Of a DNA stretch of 64,000 nucleotides, positions 1-9,310 are shown one piece after another. The stretch lies in contig CAWKNC010000001.1 in the NCBI GenBank assembly GCA_963851045.1, forward strand, positions 372,001-436,000, in the 5' to 3' direction. The stretch is from WHSW01 sp963851045 (GTDB lineage: Bacteria > Actinomycetota > Thermoleophilia > Solirubrobacterales > 70-9). Positions within the stretch are counted from its first letter, which is position 1. The number at the start of each line of letters is the position of its first letter. Position numbers and translations under genes: made by a program. Below the pieces are notes generated by a model. That model ran no database searches. It saw nothing but the letters and a program-made list of their open reading frames with translations, and had not been told where the DNA came from.

Positions 1-904
1 GCCGTTGCACGCGGGGCGCCCTGATCTCCCGGAGGGTCTCACCGACACGATCGACGCGTGCCTTGACCCCGATCCCGAGCTGCGTCCGTCGCCGTTCGAG
101 TTACGCGAATGCGTTCTCGCGGAGCTGCCCGATCTCGACGACGAGCACTCTCTCCCGGCCCCTTGCGAAGGCTCCTCCGCCGAGCGAGCTGAGCGCCATC
201 CGGTTGCGCTCGCAAAGCTCGCCGTGCTGGTCGCGAGCGTCGCGGTTGCGGGCCTGATCGCGGGTCCGCTCGCTGCGCCGGGGCTCGCGCTGGTTCTCGC
301 CGTTTTCGCCCTGCCCCTCCTTTTGATCGGCGCCACGTTCGCCGGGCTGGCGGTGTGCGCCGCCCCACTGCTTGGCGGGATGGGCCTCGGACCGGCGGCC
401 GCCGGTCTTGGTGCCGTCGCCCCGACGCCCGTGGCGCGGGCGATCCTCGGCGCCGGTGCATGGGCCTGGCTGTGCGGCGGCGCTCTAGCGATCGGCGCAG
501 GAGCCGACCTCGGCATCGCTGCCAGCGCTCCTCACACTTGGATCTCCGACGCGTCGCTGGCCGCCGAGACGATCCTGAGGCCGTTGGTCAGCATCGACTC
601 ACTCGTTGGCGCATCAGTCTTCGCCCTCGCTGCGGTTGCGCTCGGTTGGGCGCTGGAGATGCGCCACGCATCCCTTGCGCTTCTGGCCGCAATGCTTTGG
701 GCAGCGGCCCTGAACGCGGCCCTGTCGATCGTCGGCGACGGGTCCTTGGCCGGCCGGCCAATCGTCGTTGTCGCCGCCGCAGGGGTCGCCGTGGCCCTCG
801 AGTTTGGCCTCCTGAGGTCGCGAGCCGACGGCGAGGAGCCGACCCCTCAGCAGGCACCGCCCACGCACGATCTACGGGCGCGACTTGCCGGCAGGCTTGC
901 GTAG
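1..904 (+). CDS. Ser/Thr protein kinase-like membrane protein, 3' part only
   Basis: The reading frame is open at the left window edge and ends at TAG 902-904, so the start lies outside. The first ~35 codons read like the last helix of a eukaryotic-type kinase domain (motif 'CLDPDPELRPSP', the subdomain XI arginine region). After a short acidic linker come about six or seven hydrophobic segments, so the C-terminal two thirds is a polytopic membrane domain rather than the usual single helix plus sensor. The next gene (FHA protein) starts 110 bp downstream on the same strand, which fits a phospho-signalling context. The kinase assignment rests on a short stretch. The membrane part is not recognised. 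Confidence 0.6.
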   Translation, partial: PLHAGRPDLPEGLTDTIDACLDPDPELRPSPFELRECVLAELPDLDDEHSLPAPCEGSSAERAERHPVALAKLAVLVASVAVAGLIAGPLAAPGLALVLAVFALPLLLIGATFAGLAVCAAPLLGGMGLGPAAAGLGAVAPTPVARAILGAGAWAWLCGGALAIGAGADLGIAASAPHTWISDASLAAETILRPLVSIDSLVGASVFALAAVALGWALEMRHASLALLAAMLWAAALNAALSIVGDGSLAGRPIVVVAAAGVAVALEFGLLRSRADGEEPTPQQAPPTHDLRARLAGRLA

Positions 905-1014
905 AGGGCCCGCCGGGCGCCGGGCTGACCCGTTGCCGGGGCGCAGCCCCGTAGGATTTCCGTAGTCCGCTGCGGGGTCCCACCCGGGCTGCGCGGTGGC
1001 CAGACAAGGCAACC

Positions 1015-1782
1015 ATGAGTGTCCTTCGCAACCTTGAGCAACGCATCGAGAACCTCGTCGAGGGGGTCTTTAGCCGTGCCTTCTCGTCTCAGGTGCAGCC
1101 GGTGGAGATCGCGCGCAAGCTCGCGAAGGAGATGGATGCGCATCGAACCGCCTCCGTATCGCGCGTCTACGTGCCCAACCAGTACACCGTTTGGCTGTCC
1201 ACCGAGGACCGCACACGGCTCGAGGGCTACGAGCGTTCGCTCGAGCAGGAGCTGTCGGCCTATCTCCTCGAACACGCTCGCCGCCACGACTACGCGCTGC
1301 TGACGCGCCCGGCTGTTGACCTCGAGTCCGACGAGCGGCTGCGGCTTGGAGAGTTCGGGATTCAGACCCGATTGGTGAAGCCGCCGGAGCGGCAGGGCGA
1401 GGCGCCTGAGCAGGGCGAGCAGGGCCACACGATGGTCTACAGCATCCCGCCCAAGGACACGAAGTCGCGCAAGCGCCGTCCGGCCGCCCACCTCACCGAG
1501 ACGAAGGCGATCGTGTCGCTCGACGACCGTCGTTACGTCCTCGATGGCCCGACGGCGACCCTCGGTCGCTCGCGCGAGTGCGACTGCGTGCTCAACGACC
1601 CGAACGTCTCTCGCCGTCACGCCGAGCTGCGTCGGGGACCAACGGGCGACTGGGAGATCGCGGACCTCGGCTCGACCAACGGCGTCAAGGTCAACGGACG
1701 CCGCCTCGACGCGTCGCGGCTGCGTCCCGGCGACGAGGTGGTCATCGGAACAGTCCGCTTCACATTCGACGTCGAGCAGTAG
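1015..1782 (+). CDS. fhaA: FhaA-like protein: DUF3662 plus FHA domain
   Basis: A 255-residue cytoplasmic protein with the two-part layout of actinobacterial FhaA. Residues 1 to ~115 match the DUF3662 domain ('NLEQRIENLVEGVFSRAF' at the N-terminus). A linker follows, then a C-terminal FHA domain (~163-255) with the phosphothreonine-binding signatures LGRSRECD (~183), SRRHAEL (~199) and STNGVKVNG (~220). In mycobacteria FhaA binds phosphorylated kinase and MviN/MurJ targets and helps regulate late peptidoglycan synthesis. It is the first gene of the collinear run fhaB-pstP-ftsW-pbpA-pknB, the classic order of this division/cell-wall cluster, and lies 12 bp before fhaB. Confidence 0.93.
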   Translation: MSVLRNLEQRIENLVEGVFSRAFSSQVQPVEIARKLAKEMDAHRTASVSRVYVPNQYTVWLSTEDRTRLEGYERSLEQELSAYLLEHARRHDYALLTRPAVDLESDERLRLGEFGIQTRLVKPPERQGEAPEQGEQGHTMVYSIPPKDTKSRKRRPAAHLTETKAIVSLDDRRYVLDGPTATLGRSRECDCVLNDPNVSRRHAELRRGPTGDWEIADLGSTNGVKVNGRRLDASRLRPGDEVVIGTVRFTFDVEQ

Positions 1783-1794
1783 GCGCCGCACGTT

Positions 1795-2286
1795 TTGGAC
1801 ACTGAACCGATTGCGGTAGCGCTCAAGTTCGGCTTTCTCGCCGTTCTCTACCTGTTCTTGCTCTGGGTCTCGCGCAGTGCGCTGCGCGAGCTGCGCAAGA
1901 CCGGAGCGCCGGCACCCGAGGCGACTGGTTTGCATCCGATCGGCGGCGGCGGCCGGGCCCCGGCGACCGACGCGTTCCTCGTTGTCGTCACCGGCGGCGG
2001 ACTCAAGGTCGGTGAGCGCTTCGATCTGTTCGGCGGACTGTCGATCGGCCGCTCCGATGAGGCCGACATCCGCATCGACGATCGCTTTGCCTCGTCGGTG
2101 CACTGCCGCCTTTACTCGCGCGGAGCGTCGTATTACGTCGAGGATCTGAGCTCGACGAACGGCACCTTTCTCAACGGGTCGCAGCTGCATGGCGAGTCCG
2201 AGCTCCACGATCTCGACGCGATCAAGATCGGCGACACCGAGTTTCGTTTCGAGCTCGACGTCCCCGGCGCCGGGGGTGGCGGCTGA
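1795..2286 (+). CDS. fhaB: FhaB/FipA-like membrane-anchored FHA protein
   Basis: A 163-residue protein with an N-terminal membrane helix (~6-28, followed by RSALRELRK), a flexible linker and one FHA domain (~68-155) with GRSDEADI (~85) and SSTNGTFLNG (~120). Mycobacterial FhaB (FipA) is a small FHA protein that binds phosphorylated FtsZ/FtsQ partners and the PknA/PknB system. The start is a TTG, and no better ATG or GTG keeps the membrane helix. The stop overlaps the ATG of the phosphatase by one base, so the two are translationally coupled. Confidence 0.9.
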   Translation: MDTEPIAVALKFGFLAVLYLFLLWVSRSALRELRKTGAPAPEATGLHPIGGGGRAPATDAFLVVVTGGGLKVGERFDLFGGLSIGRSDEADIRIDDRFASSVHCRLYSRGASYYVEDLSSTNGTFLNGSQLHGESELHDLDAIKIGDTEFRFELDVPGAGGGG

Positions 2287-3611
2287 TGTTGCGGGTGAGC
2301 GAGCAGGCGTTTCGGTCTGACACCGGCCGTCAGCGCACCGCGAACGAGGATTCCTACTTCGCCAGCGCCCCGCTGTTCGTCGTCGCCGACGGCATGGGTG
2401 GCGCGCAGGCGGGCGAGGTCGCATCGCGCATCGCGGCTGAATCATTCGAGGAGGCCGAGCGCACCGGCTCCGAGCCGGCGGAGAAGTTCCTTCGGCGGAT
2501 CACCGAGGCGGCGAACAAGCGGATCCATGGCCTCGCTCAGCACGACTCGAGCCGTTCGGGGATGGGGACGACGCTTACGGCGGCGCTTGTTCAAGACGAT
2601 GAGGTCGCCTTCGCGCATGTCGGCGACAGTCGCGCCTATCTCTGGCGCGACGGCGAGTTGAAGCTGCTCACCTCCGATCACTCGCTCGTCGAGGAGTTAC
2701 GCCGGCAGGGCAAGCTCACGGAGGAGCAGGCGGAGGACCATCCTCAGCGTTCCATCATCACGCGCGCACTCGGCCCGGAGGCCGCGGTCGAGGTCGACAC
2801 CTTCACCCGTCAGGCACGCCCCGGCGATGTCTTTTTGCTCTGCTCCGACGGTCTGACGACGATGGTCAAGGACACGCGCATCGCCGAGCTACTCGGTGAG
2901 ACGGAAACCCTCGACGGCGTCGTGCGGGCACTGGTCGAGGAGGCAAACCACGCCGGTGGTCGCGACAACATCACCGTCGTCGCATTCAACCTCGAGGGCG
3001 TTAGCGACATCGCTCCGGATGACCCGGGCGCGACGCTGATCGGCCCGAGCTCTGAGGACGCCGGAATGTCGGCAGAGCGGATTCGAGCCGCCGCCGCCCG
3101 CCGGCAGAGCGCCGAACAGGCCGCATCGCGACCGCGGCGTCGCTGGAAGACGGCGGCGAAGGTCCTCGCGGTCCTGTTGATCCTCGCTGGCATCGGCTAC
3201 GGCGCGTACTACGGGCTGCGCCAGGTCTACTTCCTCGGGGTGGACGAGGGCGGTCGCGTCACGCTGTACCGGGGCCTTCCATACGACCTGCCGCTTGGCG
3301 TAGAGCTCTACTCCGAGGTGTACTCGGTTCCCGTGCAGGCGGCTTCGGTTCCGGAAGACCGCCGTGATTCGGTCACCGATCACGAACTTCGCAGCCGCGA
3401 CGACGCCGTTGATCTGCTCGACGACCTCCAGGCCGCGGCGACGACGCCGTCGCTGCCGACCACCCCGACCACTCCGGGTGGAGCCAACGGCGGCGGCGGC
3501 GGCGGTCAGACCGGTGGGCAGGCCGGCAATAACAACGCCTCGAATCAGAACAACAACGGATCCCGCGACAGACCCGGCCGAAACGACGGCCGAAACGACG
3601 GCGGCAACTGA
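2286..3611 (+). CDS. pstP: PstP-type PP2C Ser/Thr phosphatase, membrane-anchored
   Basis: 441 residues. A cytoplasmic PP2C/PPM catalytic domain occupies ~5-240, with the metal-binding DGMGG motif near residue 36, an SGMGTT stretch, a GDSRAY motif and a late GGRDNIT motif. A linker and one membrane helix (~287-310) follow, then an extracytoplasmic domain (~315-395) and a Gly/Asn/Arg-rich low-complexity tail. This is the layout of PstP, the single phosphatase that reverses PknA/PknB phosphorylation. It overlaps fhaB by 1 bp and lies 5 bp before the ftsW/rodA gene, in one operon with the kinase it should antagonise. Confidence 0.93.
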   Translation: MLRVSEQAFRSDTGRQRTANEDSYFASAPLFVVADGMGGAQAGEVASRIAAESFEEAERTGSEPAEKFLRRITEAANKRIHGLAQHDSSRSGMGTTLTAALVQDDEVAFAHVGDSRAYLWRDGELKLLTSDHSLVEELRRQGKLTEEQAEDHPQRSIITRALGPEAAVEVDTFTRQARPGDVFLLCSDGLTTMVKDTRIAELLGETETLDGVVRALVEEANHAGGRDNITVVAFNLEGVSDIAPDDPGATLIGPSSEDAGMSAERIRAAAARRQSAEQAASRPRRRWKTAAKVLAVLLILAGIGYGAYYGLRQVYFLGVDEGGRVTLYRGLPYDLPLGVELYSEVYSVPVQAASVPEDRRDSVTDHELRSRDDAVDLLDDLQAAATTPSLPTTPTTPGGANGGGGGGQTGGQAGNNNASNQNNNGSRDRPGRNDGRNDGGN

Positions 3612-3616
3612 GCGCG

Positions 3617-4978
3617 ATGAGCGCCCGCAACAGAGAGCTGCTGGCGCTGGTGCCGGTGGCGATACTGGTCTCGGCCGGGTTCGCCGCCGTCTTCATCGTC
3701 CGCCAGAACGCGGTTTCGGATGTCAGCCTCATCTACGGCGGATACTTCCTCGCCCTCTGTCTGGCGGCGCACCTGTTCCTGCGCTTTCGCCTCCCCAACG
3801 CCGATCCGTACCTGTTTCCGCTCTGCGCGCTGCTCGCCGCGATCGGCCTCGTCGTCATCTACCGAATCGACGACCAGCTCGCGTTCGACCAGGCGTCGGT
3901 CTTCGTCTTGGGCCTGTTGGTCTTCTGCCTGACGATCATCTTCCTGCGCGACTACCACGTGCTCCAGAGGTATCGCTACGTGATTGCCACGGCAGGGATC
4001 CTCCTCTTGCTCGCGCCGCGGCTGTTCTCCCCGGTCAACGGTGCCTACCTCTCGGTGAACCTCGGCGGAATCTCCTTTCAGACTTCTGAGCTGGCCAAGC
4101 TCTGCATCGTCGTCTTTTTGGCGAGTTACCTGGCCGAGAACCGCGAGATGCTCTCGGTCGCCGCCCGCCGCTTCCTCGGGCTCACCATTCCTCCGCTGAA
4201 GCATTTCGGGCCCCTGCTGGTGGTCTGGGGCGCCGCCATGTTCATGCTCATCTTCATCCGCGACCTCGGCAGCTCGCTGATGTTCTTCGGAGCCTTCCTC
4301 GCACTGCTCTATGTCGCCACCGGGCGATTGTCGTATGTGCTCGTGGGCCTCGGGATGTTCGCGATCGGCGCCTACGCGCTCGGCAACAACATCTCGCACG
4401 TCCACGACCGGCTCGACATCTGGCTGGACCCTTTCGCTCGCAATGCGCCCGACGGCGCCGGACAGATCCAACAGTCGCTGTTCGCACAGGCGGATGGAGG
4501 TCTTTTCGGGCAGGGCCTGGGTGAATCGCTGTTGAAGCTGCCTGGCCCGTTCGCGCCAGACTGCCAGGCGCCGTTTCCGGAATGCGGCAGCATCCTCCCC
4601 GCACCGCACACCGACTTCATCTATGCGGTGATCACGATGGAGCTGGGGCTGTTCGGCGCCTGCGCCGTGATTCTGATCTACGCGCTTATCGCCTCACGTG
4701 GGTTCAAGACAGCCGTGATGGCACCAGACGGCTTCTCGAAGCTGCTGGCCGCGGGACTGACAGCGATCTTCGCGCTGCAGGCCTTCGTGATCATTGGCGG
4801 CGTCACCAAGGTGATCCCGCTGACGGGCGTCACCTTGCCATTCGTGTCGTTCGGTGGCAGCTCCGTGGTCGCCAACATGGTCCTGTTGGCCCTGCTGCTG
4901 TTGGTTTCCGACCGGGCGCGCCGCCCGCCGAGCGATACCTCCGTTGATCCGCGCGACCTCGACGGGCTGGTTTCGTGA
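3617..4978 (+). CDS. FtsW/RodA/SpoVE family peptidoglycan glycosyltransferase
   Basis: A 453-residue polytopic SEDS-family protein with about ten membrane segments. Family motifs include the conserved ...LPFVSFGGSS-like loop near the C-terminus (residues ~405-417) and a large extracytoplasmic loop after 'RDLGSSLMFFGAFL'. SEDS proteins polymerise lipid II with a cognate class B PBP, and the next gene is exactly such a PBP, overlapping by 4 bp. In actinobacterial clusters this gene is usually called rodA/ftsW. Sequence alone does not decide between a divisome and an elongasome role, so no symbol is given. Confidence 0.93.
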   Translation: MSARNRELLALVPVAILVSAGFAAVFIVRQNAVSDVSLIYGGYFLALCLAAHLFLRFRLPNADPYLFPLCALLAAIGLVVIYRIDDQLAFDQASVFVLGLLVFCLTIIFLRDYHVLQRYRYVIATAGILLLLAPRLFSPVNGAYLSVNLGGISFQTSELAKLCIVVFLASYLAENREMLSVAARRFLGLTIPPLKHFGPLLVVWGAAMFMLIFIRDLGSSLMFFGAFLALLYVATGRLSYVLVGLGMFAIGAYALGNNISHVHDRLDIWLDPFARNAPDGAGQIQQSLFAQADGGLFGQGLGESLLKLPGPFAPDCQAPFPECGSILPAPHTDFIYAVITMELGLFGACAVILIYALIASRGFKTAVMAPDGFSKLLAAGLTAIFALQAFVIIGGVTKVIPLTGVTLPFVSFGGSSVVANMVLLALLLLVSDRARRPPSDTSVDPRDLDGLVS

Positions 4979-6459
4979 ACGGCCCGATCTTCCGCATCTA
5001 CGTTCTCATCCTGCTGCTATTCGGCACGCTCGTCTTCTTCACCTCGAAGTGGGCCGTCTTCGATGCGGAGTCCCTGGCCGACCGCGACCAGAACCGGCGA
5101 CCGCTGATCGAGGCGCAGCAGATTCCGCGCGGCACGATCACCACTGCCGATGGCGTCCTGGTGGCCGAGAGCAAGCCGCAGGGTCGCGGCCGGCGACCCG
5201 TGTACGTGCGGACGTATCCCCAGGGCTCCCTGTTCGGCCATCCAGTCGGCTACAGCTACGTCGACCTCGGCAACAGCGGCATCGAGGAGTCCGAGAATGA
5301 TCTGCTCACCGGCGAGGAGAATGAGTTCGCCTCGATCATCGACCAGCTGCGCGGCCAGGTCTCAGAGGGCGCCGATGTGAGGTTGACCATCGACGCCGAC
5401 CTTCAGCGCATCGCCACCGACGGCCTGCAGAATGCGATCGCCTCAAACGCTCTCCCGGAGTTCGGTGTGGGAGGCGCGGCGGTGGTGCTGAACCCTCAAA
5501 CCGGCGCGGTTTTGGCGATGGCGTCACAACCGGGTTACGACCCCAACTCGATCAACCGCCCTGGCGAGTCCGAGCGACTCAACGGCGATGAGGACGCACC
5601 CCTGGTGAACCGCCCGACGCAGTCGGTGTATGCGCCCGGATCGACGATGAAGGTCGTCACAGCGGCCGCGGCTCTCGACTCCGGCGAGTTCGATCCCGAC
5701 ACCGTGCTCAACGCCGACTCCCCGAAGGAGATCAGCGGCATCGATCTGGCCAACTCCGGGGGCGCCAGCTTTGGCGATATCGACATGACGGCGGCGCTCA
5801 CCAACTCCGTCAATACCTACTGGGCGCAGGTCGGCGAGCAACTCGGCACCGAGACGATGGTGCAGTACATGGAGCGCTTCGGCTTCTACACGGTTCCTGA
5901 GCTCGATTATCCCGACACCCAGATGGAGGAGAGCGGCGTTTACAGCGGCGGAAAGCTCGTGCGCAGCGACTTCGACGTCGGTCGCGTCGCGATCGGCCAG
6001 GGCGGTGCTGAGGGCCAGGTTCTGGCATCGGCGCTGCAGATGGCGGAGGTCGCCGCGACCGTCGCCAACCAGGGAACCCTGATGCAGCCGAGCTTCCTAC
6101 TCGAGGTCAAAGATCCGGACGGCCGCGTTATCGACGAGCTTGGCGAGGGCGATGAGCAGTCCGAGGCGATCTCGGAGGAGTCGGCGGCGCAATTGAGCGA
6201 GATGATGACCAACGTGACCCGTGAGGGCACGGCGTCGAGCCTGACCGTGTCGGGGGTGGAGTTCGCCGGCAAGACCGGCACAGCGGAGCGCAACGTTGAG
6301 AGCAGCCTCAACCAGCCCTGGTTCATCGGGTTCGCGCCCTCCGAGGACCCGCAGGTGGCGGTGGCGGTCACGATCGAGAGTTGCACCGGGTGCTTCGGCG
6401 GTGAGGTTGCCGGCCCGATCGCAACGTCGCTGATGGAAGCGGCACTGGCCGGCGGATGA
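4975..6459 (+). CDS. pbpA: Penicillin-binding protein A (class B transpeptidase)
   Basis: 494 residues. One N-terminal membrane anchor (~3-22), a non-catalytic linker domain and a transpeptidase domain from ~165. The three active-site motifs are present: STMK (serine ~223), SVN (~278) and KTG (~433, in 'AGKTGTAER'). It cross-links peptidoglycan at the septum or poles together with the SEDS polymerase encoded just before it. The GTG start overlaps the ftsW/rodA stop (GTGA), and its own stop overlaps pknB (ATGA). The class and the operon position match mycobacterial PbpA, itself a PknB target. Confidence 0.94.
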   Translation: MNGPIFRIYVLILLLFGTLVFFTSKWAVFDAESLADRDQNRRPLIEAQQIPRGTITTADGVLVAESKPQGRGRRPVYVRTYPQGSLFGHPVGYSYVDLGNSGIEESENDLLTGEENEFASIIDQLRGQVSEGADVRLTIDADLQRIATDGLQNAIASNALPEFGVGGAAVVLNPQTGAVLAMASQPGYDPNSINRPGESERLNGDEDAPLVNRPTQSVYAPGSTMKVVTAAAALDSGEFDPDTVLNADSPKEISGIDLANSGGASFGDIDMTAALTNSVNTYWAQVGEQLGTETMVQYMERFGFYTVPELDYPDTQMEESGVYSGGKLVRSDFDVGRVAIGQGGAEGQVLASALQMAEVAATVANQGTLMQPSFLLEVKDPDGRVIDELGEGDEQSEAISEESAAQLSEMMTNVTREGTASSLTVSGVEFAGKTGTAERNVESSLNQPWFIGFAPSEDPQVAVAVTIESCTGCFGGEVAGPIATSLMEAALAGG

Positions 6460-8321
6460 GCCTCACGCCGAAACAGCGGCTGGCCGGTCGCTACGTCCTG
6501 GTGGCGCGCCTCGGAAGCGGCGGCATGGCTGACGTCTGGTTGGCCGACGACGAGATGCTCGAACGCCGTGTCGCGCTGAAGTTTCTGCACGAGCGCTTCG
6601 CTCAGGACACGCAGTTCGTCGAGCGCTTCCGCCGCGAGGCCCAGTCGGCCGCCGGCATGCAGCACCCGAACATCGTCGGCGTCTACGACCGTGGCGAGGC
6701 CGATGAGCGCCACTTCATCGCGATGGAGTACGTCGAGGGCGCCTCGCTCAAGGACCTCATCGGACGCGGCCTGTCGATCGGTGAGGCACTCGAGATCATG
6801 CGCCAGATCCTCGCCGGTGCAAAGTTTGCCCACGAGAACGGGATCATCCACCGCGACCTGAAGCCGCAGAACGTCCTCGTCGACCGCGAGGGACGCGCGC
6901 GGGTTGCCGACTTCGGCATCGCCCGCGCCGGCGCATCGGAGATAACGCAGACGGGCTCCGTGCTGGGGACGGCGCAATACCTCTCACCCGAGCAGGCGCA
7001 GGGGCTGGATGTGACCGTGGCCTCGGACCTCTACTCGATCGGGGTGATGCTTTACGAGTCGCTGACCGGACGGGTTCCGTTCGAGGCCGACACGCCGGTG
7101 GCCGTCGCGCTCAAGCAGATCTCCGAGCAGCCCCGCCCACCGTCTGAGATCAACCCGCAGGTGACGCCGGCGCTCGATGCGGTCGTCCTCAAGTCGCTTG
7201 CCAAGGACCCGGCCTTCCGCTTTCAATCGGCCGACGAGTTTCGTGCGGCCATCGATGCTGCCGAGCTGGACCCGAGCAGCTCCACCGCCCTTGCCGTTGT
7301 CGCGGCGGCGGCTATCGACGAGACCGAGATCGATGCGCTGATCGCCGAGGACGACGCCCGCCGCCGCCGCAACCTTGGCGTCGCGCTGGGGGCGCTGCTG
7401 GTCCTCCTGATCGCCGCCGGCATCATCGCCTTCGCCGCCACACGTGGTGAGAAGGTCAACGTGCCCGCGGTCATCGACGAACCGGTCGACGAGGCGCGCG
7501 CGCTGCTCGAGGATCGTGGCTTCGAGGTGGTCATCACCACCGTCGAGAACTGCTCGCCACCCGACACGGTGACCGAGCAGCAGCCGCTCGCCGGCTCCGA
7601 GGTCGCCGAGGGGTCTCGGGTCACCCTGACGACAAGCCTCGGGATGGAGGTCAGGGTCCCGAGCCTGAGGAACCTCGCGGTCGGTGAAGCGGAGAAGCAG
7701 CTTGATGAGGCGAACCTCTCCTCGAGGGTCCAGAAGCGCTCCTCGCGCGACGTGGATGCGGGTGACGTGATCTCGACCTCGCCGCCGGCCGGCGAGGAGG
7801 TCCCCTGCGAGTCGACCGTGACGTTGTTCGTTTCCACCGGCGCAAACTTCATCGACCTGCCCAGCTTCGTGGGTCAGCGCGAGGCAACAGCCACCGCCCA
7901 GGCGGAGAGGCTCGGCCTGATCGTGGACACGGAGACGCGCGATGCCGATGAGCCTGAGGGCGAGGTCATCGATCAGGATCCAGCCGCTGGCGCGGATGGT
8001 GTTCTTCGCAACGACACGATCACCCTGGTGGTCTCAAGCGGCGCCGGCGCGACGACGATCCCCAACGTCGTCGGCCAGTCCGAGGCGGCGGCGCGTGGAC
8101 GACTATCGTCGGCCGAGCTGGACGTCGACGTGATCACCCAGGACACCGACGTGCAGTCCGAGGACGGCCGCGTTCTCGATCAGTCACCCGACGGCGGGAC
8201 GCGTGCGCAAACGGGAACCACGGTGACGCTCGTGATCGGCCGCTTCGTCGAGGCCCCTACCACCACCTCGACAACGACCAGCACAACATCGTCCTCGACC
8301 ACGACGACCACAAGTCCCTGA
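6456..8321 (+). CDS. pknB: PknB-type Ser/Thr kinase with four PASTA domains
   Basis: 621 residues. The cytoplasmic kinase domain spans ~12-270, with the glycine loop GSGGMADV, the ATP lysine K42 (VALKF), the catalytic HRDLKPQN (HRD ~132-134) and DFGIARAG. One membrane helix lies at ~306-328. Four extracytoplasmic PASTA repeats (~331-596) should sense muropeptides or lipid II. The protein ends in an unusual run of Thr/Ser residues (~600-620) outside the membrane. PknB controls growth-zone peptidoglycan synthesis; its phosphatase (pstP), FHA readers and a PBP sit in the same operon. Only one kinase is found here, where mycobacteria have pknA plus pknB. Confidence 0.95.
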   Translation: MSLTPKQRLAGRYVLVARLGSGGMADVWLADDEMLERRVALKFLHERFAQDTQFVERFRREAQSAAGMQHPNIVGVYDRGEADERHFIAMEYVEGASLKDLIGRGLSIGEALEIMRQILAGAKFAHENGIIHRDLKPQNVLVDREGRARVADFGIARAGASEITQTGSVLGTAQYLSPEQAQGLDVTVASDLYSIGVMLYESLTGRVPFEADTPVAVALKQISEQPRPPSEINPQVTPALDAVVLKSLAKDPAFRFQSADEFRAAIDAAELDPSSSTALAVVAAAAIDETEIDALIAEDDARRRRNLGVALGALLVLLIAAGIIAFAATRGEKVNVPAVIDEPVDEARALLEDRGFEVVITTVENCSPPDTVTEQQPLAGSEVAEGSRVTLTTSLGMEVRVPSLRNLAVGEAEKQLDEANLSSRVQKRSSRDVDAGDVISTSPPAGEEVPCESTVTLFVSTGANFIDLPSFVGQREATATAQAERLGLIVDTETRDADEPEGEVIDQDPAAGADGVLRNDTITLVVSSGAGATTIPNVVGQSEAAARGRLSSAELDVDVITQDTDVQSEDGRVLDQSPDGGTRAQTGTTVTLVIGRFVEAPTTTSTTTSTTSSSTTTTTSP

Positions 8322-9310
8322 TGTTGGTGGCTGTGATTCGCGGCGGGCGGTCCTCTGAGCACGAGGTCTCCCTGCGGTCCGGAGCTTCGGTCGCGGGCGG
8401 CCTGCGCGAGGCTGGACATGAGGTCGTCGACGTTGTCATCGGCCAGGACGGGCGCTGGCTCGCAGAGGGGGCCGAGGTTGAGATGCGGCCAGCCGGCGGG
8501 CTGCTCGGCTGCGATGTCGCGTTCCCGGTTCTTCATGGCCCGTTTGGCGAGGACGGGACCGTGCAGGGGTTGCTCGAGTCGCTTGATGTCGCGTACGCCG
8601 GGCCGAACGTGCTCGCGGCTGCCGTGGCGATGGACAAGATCACCTGCAAGCGGCTGCTGGCCTGGCTGGGCCTGCCGCAGATCGAGTTCTGCGAGGTCGG
8701 TGAGGACGGCTGGCGCGAACGCGCCGCGGCGATGACTCGGCCGTTGTGGGTAAAGCCCTCGCGGCTCGGATCGAGCGTGGGGATCTCGCGGGTGATGAGC
8801 CCCGAGAGCGAGCTCGACGCGGCGATCGAGCTCGCGGCGAAGCACGACCCGCGCGTGATCATCGAGGCCCACGCGGGCGGGCGCGAGGTGGAGTGCTCGG
8901 TGATTGGCAACACCGGTCTGGGCGCGGCCTCGAGCGTCGAAACATCGCTGCCGGGTGAGATCGTCGCCAAGACGTCCGAGTGGTACGACTACACCGCCAA
9001 GTACGACGAGGGCGGGATGGAGCTGCTCGTCCCGGCCCCGATCGGCGACGACGGCGTGGCACGGGTGCGCGAGCTCGCAGCCAGGGTCTTCGAGGCGATC
9101 TCCGGCACAGGGCTCGCGCGCTGCGACTTCTTCGTGCGCGATGACGGCGAGATCTTGGTCAACGAGATCAACACGATCCCCGGTTTCACCGAGACCAGTG
9201 TCTTTGGCAAGCTCTTCGAGGCGACCGGCCTCGGATACCCCGAGCTCTGCTCGCGGCTCGTCGAGCTCGCGGTCCAGCGCCACGAGCTCGAGCGGGGCTA
9301 CCGCTTCTAG
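8321..9310 (+). CDS. ddl: D-alanine--D-alanine ligase
   Basis: A 329-residue ATP-grasp enzyme that makes the D-Ala-D-Ala dipeptide for UDP-MurNAc-pentapeptide in the cytoplasm. Family hallmarks are the N-terminal GGRSSEHEVSLRSG, the 'KPSRLGSSVGIS' glycine loop, 'VEINTIPGFT'-like metal-binding Asn/Glu (here NEINTIPGFTETS) and normal family length. Its ATG overlaps the pknB stop by one base, so ddl is the last gene of the kinase operon. The stop TAG lies inside a CTAG shared with the stop of the opposing kinase gene. Confidence 0.95.
   Translation: MLVAVIRGGRSSEHEVSLRSGASVAGGLREAGHEVVDVVIGQDGRWLAEGAEVEMRPAGGLLGCDVAFPVLHGPFGEDGTVQGLLESLDVAYAGPNVLAAAVAMDKITCKRLLAWLGLPQIEFCEVGEDGWRERAAAMTRPLWVKPSRLGSSVGISRVMSPESELDAAIELAAKHDPRVIIEAHAGGREVECSVIGNTGLGAASSVETSLPGEIVAKTSEWYDYTAKYDEGGMELLVPAPIGDDGVARVRELAARVFEAISGTGLARCDFFVRDDGEILVNEINTIPGFTETSVFGKLFEATGLGYPELCSRLVELAVQRHELERGYRF

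Noticed and set aside
847..2445. 532-codon minus-strand frame opposite fhaA/fhaB/pstP
   Set aside because: Antisense shadow of a high-GC coding run; Arg/Ala/Gln-rich, no domain, covers three well-supported genes.
3480..3611. Gly/Asn repeats at the end of pstP as a repeat element
   Set aside because: In-frame low-complexity tail of the phosphatase, common in extracellular ends of such proteins; no DNA-level repeat units.
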